Assembly (NCBI GenBank): GCA_035652435.1
Contig: DASRDU010000129.1
Span: 102,288 to 166,287 of the forward strand
DNA from: DASRDU01 sp035652435
GTDB lineage: Bacteria; Acidobacteriota; Blastocatellia; RBC074
DNA: 64,000 nucleotides
Direction of reading: 5' to 3'
Program-made: the position numbers and the translations under genes
The notes under the pieces: generated by a model
The model's input: the letters and a program-made list of their open reading frames with translations, nothing else
Told to the model about the DNA's origin: nothing
Databases searched by the model: none
Shown here: piece by piece, positions 1-7,803 of the stretch
Position numbering within the stretch: the stretch's first letter is position 1
Layout: every line of letters starts with the position of its first letter

Positions 1-648
1 GTCATGGCTGTTGAGCAGATCCTCGGAGGCGCGCTCGGGGTGCGGCATCATGCCAAGGACGTTGCGTTCGCGATTGCAGATGCCCGCGATGTTGGCGAGC
101 GCGCCGTTCGGATTCGAGGCTTCGGTCGCCCGGCCTCCCGCGTCGCAGTAACGGAAGATCACGCGGCCTTCGCTCTCCAGTTCGACCAGCGTTTCGGGGT
201 CGCAGAAGTAATTGCCGTCCCCATGCGCGATGGGCATGCTCAGCACCTGCCCCGGCTGGCAGGCGGCGGTGAAAGGCGTGTCGGTCTGCTCGACGCGGAC
301 GTTGATGTGTTCGCAGACGAATTTCAGATTCTTATTGCGCAGCAGCACGCCCGGCAGCAGCCCGGCTTCGCAGAGAATCTGAAAGCCGTTGCAGATGCCC
401 ATCACCGGCCCGCCGTCACCGGCGAACCTGATGACCGAGCGCATGACGGGCGAGAATCGCGCAATCGCGCCCGTCCGCAGGTAATCACCGTACGAGAACC
501 CGCCCGGCAGGATGATCGCATCAAAGCGGCTGATGTCTTCTTCCTTGTGCCAGATGAAGTCCACGGGCTGGCCGATGACTTTGCTGATGACGTGGTAGGT
601 GTCGTGATCACAATTCGATCCGGGGAAAACTACGACTCCGAATTTCAT
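1..648 (-). CDS. purQ: Phosphoribosylformylglycinamidine synthase subunit PurQ (3' end cut by window edge)
   Basis: Glutaminase subunit of FGAM synthase, which supplies ammonia for the fourth step of de novo purine synthesis in the cytosol. The minus-strand frame opens with ATG at 648 and reads MKFGVVVFPGSNCDHDTY, then the class I amidotransferase signatures GGFSYGDYLRTGA and GICNGFQILCEAGLLPG, where the Cys is the predicted nucleophile, and near the edge MMPHPERASEDLLNSHD. All 216 visible codons are open. The family is about 230 residues, so only a short C-terminal tail lies outside the window. It is divergent from the dehydrogenase at 889. Identification is firm. Confidence 0.95.
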   Translation of the reverse strand, partial: MKFGVVVFPGSNCDHDTYHVISKVIGQPVDFIWHKEEDISRFDAIILPGGFSYGDYLRTGAIARFSPVMRSVIRFAGDGGPVMGICNGFQILCEAGLLPGVLLRNKNLKFVCEHINVRVEQTDTPFTAACQPGQVLSMPIAHGDGNYFCDPETLVELESEGRVIFRYCDAGGRATEASNPNGALANIAGICNRERNVLGMMPHPERASEDLLNSHD

Positions 649-801
649 TGGAAGGCCTTGTCCTTTGGCTTAAAGGTGAGACGCTAAGTTGAGTTTTTAC
701 TACATCAGTCGCCGATTGTCCAGGAAAGTGCTTTTCCACTTCCCGTCATCTTGACGATGGATCCACCGTTCAACTACGCTACGGCGCCCGTTTTCTTCGT
801 C

Positions 802-878
802 CGGCAGACTTTCCCGTCGGCCGGTTGTTTCCATCAAAGGTCGTTTGTGCAGTCGGCAGCGAGCCGGAAAGTCTGCCG
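802..878. repeat. Perfect 13-bp inverted repeat upstream of the 889 dehydrogenase
   Basis: CGGCAGACTTTCC (802-814) and its exact reverse complement GGAAAGTCTGCCG (866-878) flank a 51-nt loop in the purQ/SDR divergent spacer. The right arm ends 10 nt before the SDR start codon. The core CCGGCAGACTTT recurs at 29381-29392, over the start of the ubiX-like gene. It may be an operator or a short dispersed element; no known family is recognised. Confidence 0.5.
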
Positions 879-888
879 CACATCGCCC

Positions 889-1686
889 ATGTCCGAATGG
901 AAAAACAAAACAGCCCTCATTACCGGCGCCTCTTACGGCATCGGCGAAGCCTTTGCCCGCCGGCTCGCGGCAGACGGCGCGAACCTGATCATCACCGCCC
1001 GTTCGCGTGACCGGCTGGACGGGCTCGCCGGCGAATTGCGTGAGCGGCATCGCGTAAAGGTCACGGTCATCGAAGCCGACCTCGCCAATCCAGATGCCCC
1101 TGTGGAAATCTTCACCGCGACCGAAGGCGCGGGGCTTCAGGTTGACCTGCTCGTCAACAACGCGGGTTTCGGCCTGGTCGGTGATTTTGCCAGCCAGCCG
1201 CGCGAAAAAATTCTGGAGATGATTCAGGTCAACGTCACGGCTCTCACTGCCCTCGCGCACCTTTACCTGCACCCGATGCTCAGGCGCGAGTCCGGCGCGA
1301 TCATCAATCTGGCTTCGACCGCCTCGTTCCAGGCGGTGCCCTACTTCGCGGTTTACGCGGCGACGAAGGCATTTATTCTGATCTTCAGCGAGTCACTCTG
1401 GGCCGAGTGCGGTGGATCCAGCGTGCGGGTTCTGGCATTGTGCCCCGGCCCCGTGGCCACCCATTTTCAGGAAGTCGCCGGCACCGCCAGGCGCCGCCTG
1501 CCGGAAAAGATGCAGACCGCCGATGAAGTCGTCGAGACCGGGCTGAAGGCGCTCGCGCAGGGTCGCAGCCACGTCGTTTCGGGATTCAATAACCGGCTGA
1601 TGGTTGAAGTCGAACGATTCGTGCCGCGCGACGTCGTCACCCGGATGGCGGAACGAATGTTTCGCCAGTTTTCAGACAGGGAATAA
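889..1686 (+). CDS. Short-chain dehydrogenase/reductase (265 aa)
   Basis: Classical SDR oxidoreductase, expected to be cytosolic and NAD(P)-dependent. The Rossmann glycine motif is TGASYGIG, near residue 14; NNAG follows, then the catalytic YAATK, with a serine upstream in NLASTAS. Length fits the classical 250-270 residue class. The frame is open further upstream, to 751, but that extension has no SDR-like sequence. ATG at 889 (MSEWKNKTALITG) puts the Rossmann strand at the usual distance from the N-terminus. The closest group is the DltE/YqjQ-like 'SDR family NAD(P)-dependent oxidoreductase'; the substrate cannot be told. Confidence 0.88.
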   Translation: MSEWKNKTALITGASYGIGEAFARRLAADGANLIITARSRDRLDGLAGELRERHRVKVTVIEADLANPDAPVEIFTATEGAGLQVDLLVNNAGFGLVGDFASQPREKILEMIQVNVTALTALAHLYLHPMLRRESGAIINLASTASFQAVPYFAVYAATKAFILIFSESLWAECGGSSVRVLALCPGPVATHFQEVAGTARRRLPEKMQTADEVVETGLKALAQGRSHVVSGFNNRLMVEVERFVPRDVVTRMAERMFRQFSDRE

Positions 1687-1737
1687 ACCTGTTGTAATCG
1701 TTCAGCCGGCCCTGATGAATCGGGAGTTATTTCATTT

Positions 1738-2040
1738 ATGCCCGAGACAAAGATTATCTACAGTGGCTTTTGGGATGTACCGCATGCTTTCGTTGCGAGT
1801 CACGAAAACACACAGTATCTCTTCCGTCGGGATTTCGATGACGACCTTGACGACTACTCACCCGAATACGACGTGTATATTCTCCCGAATCTTTCACAGG
1901 AGGAAATAGAAGCCTCCTGGGGCTCGTTAGAGGAAAAAGGCACCTATATCGGCAAGATACCTGTCAAACAAGTCGCCTTTGAGCCTACAAAAAAATTGTC
2001 AATTGACACAGTCACATTTGACCGATTGCCCACCCGATAA
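1738..2040 (+). CDS. Small protein of unknown function (100 aa)
   Basis: Not recognised. The product is acidic in the middle (RRDFDDDLDDYSPEYD) and has a short KIPVKQVAF stretch near the C-terminus; no signal peptide or membrane segment is visible. GGGAG lies 9 nt before the ATG. Codon use is more A+T-rich than its neighbours. It sits 51 nt after the SDR and 58 nt before the DNA methyltransferase gene. The pairing with the methyltransferase could matter, for example as an accessory or immunity partner, but nothing in the sequence shows this. Confidence 0.55.
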   Translation: MPETKIIYSGFWDVPHAFVASHENTQYLFRRDFDDDLDDYSPEYDVYILPNLSQEEIEASWGSLEEKGTYIGKIPVKQVAFEPTKKLSIDTVTFDRLPTR

Positions 2041-2098
2041 CGGCGACCGTTGCTACAGACTCGCCCAATTCGGGCAACCAACTGAACGCATATAACCA

Positions 2099-3784
2099 GT
2101 GAAGCGCAACTACAGCCTCACCGACAGCCAGACGACGCTCTGGTCACCCGATATTGCTGACGACTTCACCCCGTCGGCTGAAGCCGTCCTCTCAACAGGC
2201 GACTGCCTGCCGAAGCTGCGCGGGCTGCCCGACGAGTTCTTCAAACTGATCATCACTTCCCCGCCCTACAACCTCGGCAAGGGTTACGAAGAAAAATTGC
2301 CGTTCGATGAATACCTGACCGGGATGGAGCCCGTGATTGATGAGTGCGCGCGCGTGCTGGCGCCGGACGGATCGCTTTGCTGGCAGGTGGGCAGCTACAT
2401 CGAGAAGGGCGAAATCTTTCCGCTCGACATCTTCTTTTACCAGATGCTCAGGCGGCGCGGGCTCAAGCTGCGCAACCGGATGATCTGGCATTACGAGCAT
2501 GGCCAGCACGCGAAGTATCGTTTTTCGGGCCGCTACGAAACGCTGCTCTGGTTCACGAAGGGCGAGAGTTACACCTTCAACCTCGACGACGTGCGCGTGC
2601 CGTCGAAGTATCCGAACAAAAAACATTTTCGCGGGCCCAGATACGGCCAGCTTTCGGGCCACCCGCTCGGCAAAAACCCCGGCGACACCTGGAAGCTGAA
2701 AGAGCTGAGCGAGACGACGGCATTTCCCGTCGAAGCGCACCGCGTCACGATCAATGCCGAAGCCTTCCGGCATTTCACCAGCTTTGTTTCGACCATCGTC
2801 CGCAAACTGGCGAGCGCGGCGAACCCTGGTCAGGGCAATGAGCAACAGGGCCACGATCTGCGCGAAGAGTTTCGCCGCGCCATTCCGCACCAGTCCAACC
2901 TGATCTTCGTCGGCGGCTCGCCTTACACCACCGTCACCGTCGAACGTTCCCCCTTTGACCTGAGCGTGGAGTTCGGGCGCAACCGCTGGACGTTCAGCGA
3001 GACCAGGGCGGCGCGGAAATACGGCGAGCGGGACCAGATTGAGCGTTACAGCTTCGCCGTCCACGCGCAGTACGAAGGCTCGCCGCTCGTCATCCTGCTC
3101 AACTTCATGCTCGGCTTCCCGCTGCCGGCGGAAATCATCCACCAGCTCTCGGTCTTCAGGAGACTGACTTACTCCGAAGCCGGCGCCCAGCCGCCCGATT
3201 TCGCCGCGCTCAGTTACAGGCAGGCTGAAGAAGCGGGCCGCGTCAGGAACGAAGCCGCCAAAGTTTTTCTGGTCGAAAGCTTTCTGTCGCTCGTGCTGCA
3301 ACACAGCCGCCTGCCGATGCCGCAGGGGCTGTCAGCACACTCCGAATCAGGCGCGTTGAATCTGCCCGCGGTCGTTATGCTGGTGCGCGAGTTTGGCACC
3401 GAATACGGGCTGAATACCTGGCAACTGATCAAGCGCGACTGGGAATCCGCGTTCTGGGAAATCCCGAACGTCAAAGCCGGTCACGCGGAGAAAACGATTC
3501 ACCCGTGCCAGTTCCCGATTGAACTGGTCGAACGCTGCGTGCTGGCGCTGACGAATGAAAATGACTGGGTGCTTGACCCGTTCGCCGGCGTGGGCTCAGC
3601 GGTAGTCGCGGCGTTGCGCCGCAACCGCCGCGCGATGGGTTGCGAGCAGGAAGAGCGGTTCGTCAGGGTGGCGCGCGGGCGGGTGATTGATTGTTATACG
3701 GGCAGGCTCGGTTACCGCCCGCTAGGTAAACCGGTCGCACAGCCAGGGAGATCAACTGAGTTCGACGGAGTGAAGATGGAATGA
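2099..3784 (+). CDS. Beta-class DNA methyltransferase (N4-C or N6-A) with a ~254-residue internal insert
   Basis: Site-specific DNA amino-methyltransferase of the beta class: the catalytic motif TSPPY (residues 53-57) precedes the SAM-binding motif DPFAGVGSA (493-501). The flanks match the compact RsrI/CcrM-like family closely (PLGKNPGDTW at 189-198; WEIPNVKAGH at 453-462; KTIHPCQFPIELVER at 465-479). Between these two blocks, which are adjacent in ordinary relatives, lie residues 199-452, of no recognised family. The gene starts with GTG. No separate restriction gene is next to it, so it is either an orphan enzyme or a fused specificity/nuclease protein. The insert occupies the region where beta-class enzymes carry a target-recognition domain. 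Methyltransferase identity is strong; the role of the insert is unknown. Confidence 0.88.
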   Translation: MKRNYSLTDSQTTLWSPDIADDFTPSAEAVLSTGDCLPKLRGLPDEFFKLIITSPPYNLGKGYEEKLPFDEYLTGMEPVIDECARVLAPDGSLCWQVGSYIEKGEIFPLDIFFYQMLRRRGLKLRNRMIWHYEHGQHAKYRFSGRYETLLWFTKGESYTFNLDDVRVPSKYPNKKHFRGPRYGQLSGHPLGKNPGDTWKLKELSETTAFPVEAHRVTINAEAFRHFTSFVSTIVRKLASAANPGQGNEQQGHDLREEFRRAIPHQSNLIFVGGSPYTTVTVERSPFDLSVEFGRNRWTFSETRAARKYGERDQIERYSFAVHAQYEGSPLVILLNFMLGFPLPAEIIHQLSVFRRLTYSEAGAQPPDFAALSYRQAEEAGRVRNEAAKVFLVESFLSLVLQHSRLPMPQGLSAHSESGALNLPAVVMLVREFGTEYGLNTWQLIKRDWESAFWEIPNVKAGHAEKTIHPCQFPIELVERCVLALTNENDWVLDPFAGVGSAVVAALRRNRRAMGCEQEERFVRVARGRVIDCYTGRLGYRPLGKPVAQPGRSTEFDGVKME

Positions 3785-3881
3785 CCACTCAGATAAATTC
3801 ATAATGATAATTCCCTCAATCTGAGCCGGAGGTGCAAGGGTATGGGCTTTGCAACAGGTCGAACCGGAGCAAAGTACCCAA

Positions 3882-4610
3882 ATGCGTCTGAACATTACCA
3901 AATGTTTTATCTTACTGGCCGCCCTGATCGCGTCCGTCTGCTCGTCAGGTTGCATCGTCCGCCCTCCTGACCGCGAGACTACAACCACAGCATCACCGAG
4001 CCCTTCACCCACGTCAGTCGCAACTCCTTCCCCTGTGGCAACGGCCTCCCCTTCAGTTTCTCCCTCAAGTTCGCCAGTGATTGAATCACCGACCGTGCCC
4101 CCGATTCGTCAGCCGGTGCCGCTGCCGTCTCCTGCTCCCTCGCCGCCAGCCCCACTGACCAAGCCCGCATCGCCCATTATTCCGGTCGCCGGGGTTCGCC
4201 GCGAACAGTTGCGCGACACCTTCGACGAAGCGCGTTCCGAAGGGCGTGTCCACGAGGCGATTGACATTATGGCGGCACGCGGAACCCCCGTGCTGGCCGC
4301 GGCCGACGGCACTGTCGTCAAACTTTTCAACAGCGAGAAGGGTGGGATCACTATCTATCAGCTCAGCACGGATCAGAAAGTGGTCTACTACTACGCCCAC
4401 CTGGACAGTTATGCCGACGGCCTGACTGAAGGCAAACGCGTGCGCCAGGGCGAAGTGATCGGCGCCGTCGGCGACACAGGCAATGCGGGGCCGGGGAATT
4501 ATCACCTGCACTTTGCCATCTGGCTCATTTCAGATCCGAAGCATTACTGGACCGGCGTCAACCTCAACCCATACCCGCTGCTGCGCGGCGCATCCACAAT
4601 TGACCGCTGA
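3882..4610 (+). CDS. M23-family metallopeptidase, probable lipoprotein
   Basis: LytM/NlpD-type peptidase domain acting on peptidoglycan cross-links. From the ATG at 3882 the protein has a short basic N-terminus, a hydrophobic segment (CFILLAALIASVCSSGC) and a cysteine that could be lipidated, although the lipobox is weak. A Pro/Ser/Thr-rich stalk of about 90 residues follows, then the M23 domain. Zinc ligands are visible as HEAID and the later YHLHF, typical of active enzymes rather than degenerate activators. A longer reading from 3849 is possible, but it would bury the signal peptide. It is followed by an L,D-transpeptidase, suggesting an envelope-maintenance pair. Confidence 0.87.
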   Translation: MRLNITKCFILLAALIASVCSSGCIVRPPDRETTTTASPSPSPTSVATPSPVATASPSVSPSSSPVIESPTVPPIRQPVPLPSPAPSPPAPLTKPASPIIPVAGVRREQLRDTFDEARSEGRVHEAIDIMAARGTPVLAAADGTVVKLFNSEKGGITIYQLSTDQKVVYYYAHLDSYADGLTEGKRVRQGEVIGAVGDTGNAGPGNYHLHFAIWLISDPKHYWTGVNLNPYPLLRGASTIDR

Positions 4611-4767
4611 GGTGAATGATTTGTGTATGAATTCGGTGTTCGCCAGTAATGCAATTTTCTCTGTCCTGGCTGTCCGCGACAACAATCCTGAGCTATGAAA
4701 GGCCCTGATGCGGGTATGGCGATTGCGAAGAGAAATGATGAGAAACAGAAGCAGGGAGGGATTCGGT

Positions 4768-6189
4768 ATGTTGAGAAAGATACAGTCGGTCAGTGCTTTC
4801 GTCGCCCTAGGAGTAGTCTTCATTTATGGCGCCTGCGCAGAGCCGGACAAGCCGGCTTCCCCCGTAGTGCCGCCCCCGACGGTGACTCCCGTCGCGCTGG
4901 CGTCGCCGCCGGCTGAAGCAACGCTTTCACCGGCACGCACGACCCGGAATTCGGATTACCTTCCCATCACCCTGCCCGTCCTTGACGCTTTTTTTGCGGA
5001 GGAGAATTTTGCGAATGAGTTGAAAACCCAGTTGCAACTGACCGATGAGCAGGTCAGACAGTTGCGCACAATAGCGCGTCAGGAGACCGCGAAGTTGAGG
5101 GAAACAGGTACGGCTGAATATAACGGGACTACCTCTGCGGCGCGCGAGCAGGCTGCCGAACGAGTCAGGGCAGTGATCGGCGAAGAGAAGGCCGGACGGC
5201 TCGCCGATTTTGTGGGCAGCCACTGGAGCCGAGACAGCGCGCCTGCGACCGCCGGCGGAGCGTCTGCCCCCGGATTCAACGTTGTGCCGGCGGATACGCG
5301 CGTCGTGGTCAATGCGCCCGCTTACCGGATGGATGTTTTCAGAGACAGGCAGCTCATCAAGTCTTACAAGATCGGCATCGGCTACCCGGAGTTTCCGCTG
5401 CCGACCGGCCTCCGCGCGGCCAGCACCATCGTCTTCAATCCGACCTGGACGCCTCCGGATGAACCCTGGGTGGAATCGCCCACGAGCAAAGTGAAGGTCG
5501 GGGAAAAGGTCGCAGCCGGGAGCAAGCTGAATCCGCTGGGGCCGATCAAGATTCCCATCGGGCTGCCTTCATTGATTCACGGCGGCAAATCGCCAGCGAA
5601 GCTTGGAACCTTCGCTTCGCATGGGTGTGTCGGACTAACTGACGCACAGGTGCGGGATTTCGCCCGCCTGCTGGCCGAGCTGGGCGGGGCGAAGCTGACG
5701 GACGAGCAGATTGCCGAGTATGCAAAGAAGCGCACCGAGACACAGAACGTCAAGCTGCCCAACCGCGTCCCTGTCGAACTCCGTTACGAAACCATCGTTG
5801 TCGAGGATGGCAGGCTGCACATCTATCGCGACGTTTATGACCGCGATACCAATACCGAAGAGAATCTGGCGGCAGTGCTGCAAACTTACGGCGTCAGCCT
5901 GAATGACCTGACCGAACAGGAACGCTCGCAGGTGGCAGAAGCACTTCGGCAGATGTCGCGCGGCGGCAAAGCAGGTCAGCCGGCATCAACCGCTGTTCCA
6001 GCCACCTCGCCGACGCCTTCGCCAAAGAGTGGCGCCCGTGAGCGCACGAAAACTTCGCGCGCGGGGAAGAATGCCAAAGAGGTTGTCATCGAGATCGCGG
6101 CGTTGCGGGGCAAGGGCTACCCTGCCCCGACAGACCTCGACACCGGCGCAGCAAAGAAAGCGACTACAGGGGCGAAACGCGGCGGATGA
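4768..6189 (+). CDS. L,D-transpeptidase (YkuD) with N-terminal LTXXQ-like helical region
   Basis: Peptidoglycan L,D-transpeptidase. The catalytic signature is HGG (LIHGGKSPAKLG) followed by ASHGCVGLT with the nucleophilic Cys. The chosen start (ATG 4768) has a strong GGAGGG 8 nt upstream and gives a signal segment ending IYGAC, so a lipoprotein is likely. The frame is also open from 4708, but that start lacks such a site. After a Pro-rich stretch there is a helical segment with LQLTDEQVRQLRTI, resembling Spy/LTXXQ chaperone repeats, then the YkuD domain. A C-terminal region of about 130 residues ends in a Lys/Arg/Ser-rich tail. The stop lies 4 nt from the convergent SDR gene. Confidence 0.87.
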   Translation: MLRKIQSVSAFVALGVVFIYGACAEPDKPASPVVPPPTVTPVALASPPAEATLSPARTTRNSDYLPITLPVLDAFFAEENFANELKTQLQLTDEQVRQLRTIARQETAKLRETGTAEYNGTTSAAREQAAERVRAVIGEEKAGRLADFVGSHWSRDSAPATAGGASAPGFNVVPADTRVVVNAPAYRMDVFRDRQLIKSYKIGIGYPEFPLPTGLRAASTIVFNPTWTPPDEPWVESPTSKVKVGEKVAAGSKLNPLGPIKIPIGLPSLIHGGKSPAKLGTFASHGCVGLTDAQVRDFARLLAELGGAKLTDEQIAEYAKKRTETQNVKLPNRVPVELRYETIVVEDGRLHIYRDVYDRDTNTEENLAAVLQTYGVSLNDLTEQERSQVAEALRQMSRGGKAGQPASTAVPATSPTPSPKSGARERTKTSRAGKNAKEVVIEIAALRGKGYPAPTDLDTGAAKKATTGAKRGG

Positions 6190-6193
6190 GGCT

Positions 6194-7162
6194 TCAGAGA
6201 TCAAAAACCTCGCCGACCATTTCTTCGGAAACCTTCCACAATCGCGCCGCGGCTTCCGGATCCCTCGCATGAGGGTGGTAGCCTGAGGTTCGCTTTTCAG
6301 GCACGGCGGGCTCGCCCTCGTTGCAATCTTCCAGATACAGGCCACCCTTCCCTTCAAGCTCCGGCGCCGTCGCCGCCCAGACCGAAGTGGACGCGCCGCC
6401 TGCCACCGTTTTGAAAACCGGATGGGGCTTGCCGTCTTTATCGAACCAGCCCATCGCCGTCATCTCCTCCTGCGTCAGGTGCTGCTGAAGCCCCGTCAGA
6501 ATGCCGCCGGGGTGAACGGCGTTCGCAGTCACTCCGGCGGAACTGAGCCGGCGATTGAGTTCCACCGCGAAGAGCGCGTTGGCGGTCTTCGCCTGACCAT
6601 AGGCCACCCACTTGTCGTAGCCGCGCCGCTCGAAATGAATGTCATCGAAATGAACCGGCGACAGGCGGTGGCCAATCGAAGTCAGCACGACCACGCGCGC
6701 GGGCGAGCCCGCCTTCAACGCCGGAGCGAGCCGGCCCGTGAGCAGGAAATGCCCCAGGTGATTCGTGGCAAACTGTGCCTCGTACCCTTCCGGGCTGCGC
6801 GCGAGCGGGCAGGCCATAATCGCCGCGTTGTTGACTAGAATGTGCAGCGGCCTGCCCGACGCAATGAATCCGTCGGCGAAGCGCCGCACGCTCGCAAAAT
6901 CAGACAGGTCGAGTTCCGCCACGCGCACCGCGTCATTGCCGGCGGTCGCGCGAATCTCGCCGGCAACTTTTTCACCTTTCTTCAAATCGCGAACCGGCAG
7001 TGTCACGTCCGCCCCCGCCGCCGCCAGCGCCCGCGCGGTTTCGACGCCGATGCCGGAAGAAGCGCCAGTCACGATGGCATTCTTCCCGCGCAGATCAATG
7101 CCTGCCACGACCTCCAGAGCCGTCGAGTCATGACCGAATTTTGAAATCACTCGTTCTGCCAT
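6194..7162 (-). CDS. Short-chain dehydrogenase, retinol-dehydrogenase/WWOX-like (322 aa)
   Basis: NAD(P)-dependent SDR. It has TGASSGIG for cofactor binding, NNAA, and the active-site YGQAK with an upstream serine in LTSIGH. At 322 residues it belongs to the longer retinol-dehydrogenase-like group common in soil bacteria. ATG at 7162 is preceded by AAGGAG at ideal spacing; the open frame extends to 7207 without better support. It is the last gene of a leftward operon: acyl-CoA ligase (7804-9354), unknown protein (7189-7791), this gene, with gaps of 12 and 26 nt. A role in lipid or alcohol/aldehyde oxidation is plausible; the substrate is unknown. Confidence 0.87.
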   Translation of the reverse strand: MAERVISKFGHDSTALEVVAGIDLRGKNAIVTGASSGIGVETARALAAAGADVTLPVRDLKKGEKVAGEIRATAGNDAVRVAELDLSDFASVRRFADGFIASGRPLHILVNNAAIMACPLARSPEGYEAQFATNHLGHFLLTGRLAPALKAGSPARVVVLTSIGHRLSPVHFDDIHFERRGYDKWVAYGQAKTANALFAVELNRRLSSAGVTANAVHPGGILTGLQQHLTQEEMTAMGWFDKDGKPHPVFKTVAGGASTSVWAATAPELEGKGGLYLEDCNEGEPAVPEKRTSGYHPHARDPEAAARLWKVSEEMVGEVFDL

Positions 7163-7188
7163 CTGATCTCCTTCATCAACGTCCGGGT

Positions 7189-7791
7189 TTACCCGGCATC
7201 TTCCCACTTCGCGCGCTTCGGCAGATGGCGGTCGCGATCAAAGGGAGGCGTTTCGCGGTCAGGGATCGGGTCACCTGGAAAATCCTTCGCCCAGTGCTGA
7301 CGATATTCATCGTCGGCGTAATATTTCAGGTAAACGAAGTTGTCCTCTTCACTGCCGCTGCCGATGACATCAAGGTAGCAGGCGTAAGCAGGATTATCGG
7401 GCTGCAAGACCATCTCTTCGCGCAACAGGTCATGCCACAAGTCCGCGTAAAGTTCGCGGTCGCTCAAGTGGTCGGTGTGTGACAGCTCCACGCCGAGCAT
7501 CGTCAGCCCGTTGATCGCTTCCCACAATTTATACTTCAGCCGCGCATCATCCAGTTCGTCAGGCTGCGGCAGCGTGATCCCGGCTTCCTGCAGCGCGTCG
7601 AATGTCTGCGTCCACGCCGTTTTCTCAAACGCGACGACGTGTTCCCAGAAAGCCAGTTCGATTTCTTCCGGCAGATCGCCTGAGTTCATCGTCTTCATCT
7701 GCCCGCCCGTCAGCTCTTCAGCTTCCTTTTTCAACTTTTCGATGCGGACCTCCGGGTCTTCCTGTTGCTGTTCTTTTTCCTTTTCTGCCAT
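7189..7791 (-). CDS. Conserved-looking acidic protein of unknown function (200 aa)
   Basis: Not recognised. The soluble, charged product begins with a Glu/Lys/Gln-rich helix (MAEKEKEQQQEDPEVRIEKL), followed by an acidic alpha-helical body with aromatic patches (AFWEHVVAFEKTAW; LYADLWHDLLREEM; FVYLKYYADDEY). No signal peptide or membrane span. It is tightly placed between the acyl-CoA ligase (12 nt) and the SDR (26 nt), so it is almost certainly co-transcribed and may assist the ligase/dehydrogenase pair. Codon use matches its neighbours, supporting a real gene. Confidence 0.72.
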   Translation of the reverse strand: MAEKEKEQQQEDPEVRIEKLKKEAEELTGGQMKTMNSGDLPEEIELAFWEHVVAFEKTAWTQTFDALQEAGITLPQPDELDDARLKYKLWEAINGLTMLGVELSHTDHLSDRELYADLWHDLLREEMVLQPDNPAYACYLDVIGSGSEEDNFVYLKYYADDEYRQHWAKDFPGDPIPDRETPPFDRDRHLPKRAKWEDAG

Positions 7792-7803
7792 ACAATCCTT
7801 CTG

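Noticed and set aside
4..687. 227-codon plus-strand open frame at the left edge
   Set aside because: It is the shadow of purQ, whose minus-strand translation carries clear family motifs.
2192..3304. 370-codon minus-strand open frame inside the methyltransferase gene
   Set aside because: Antisense shadow; the plus strand contains the TSPPY and FAGVG motifs.
2693..3454. Intein as explanation of the methyltransferase insert
   Set aside because: The insert neither starts with Cys/Ser nor ends with His-Asn before Cys/Ser/Thr, and no splicing-block or homing-endonuclease motif is visible.
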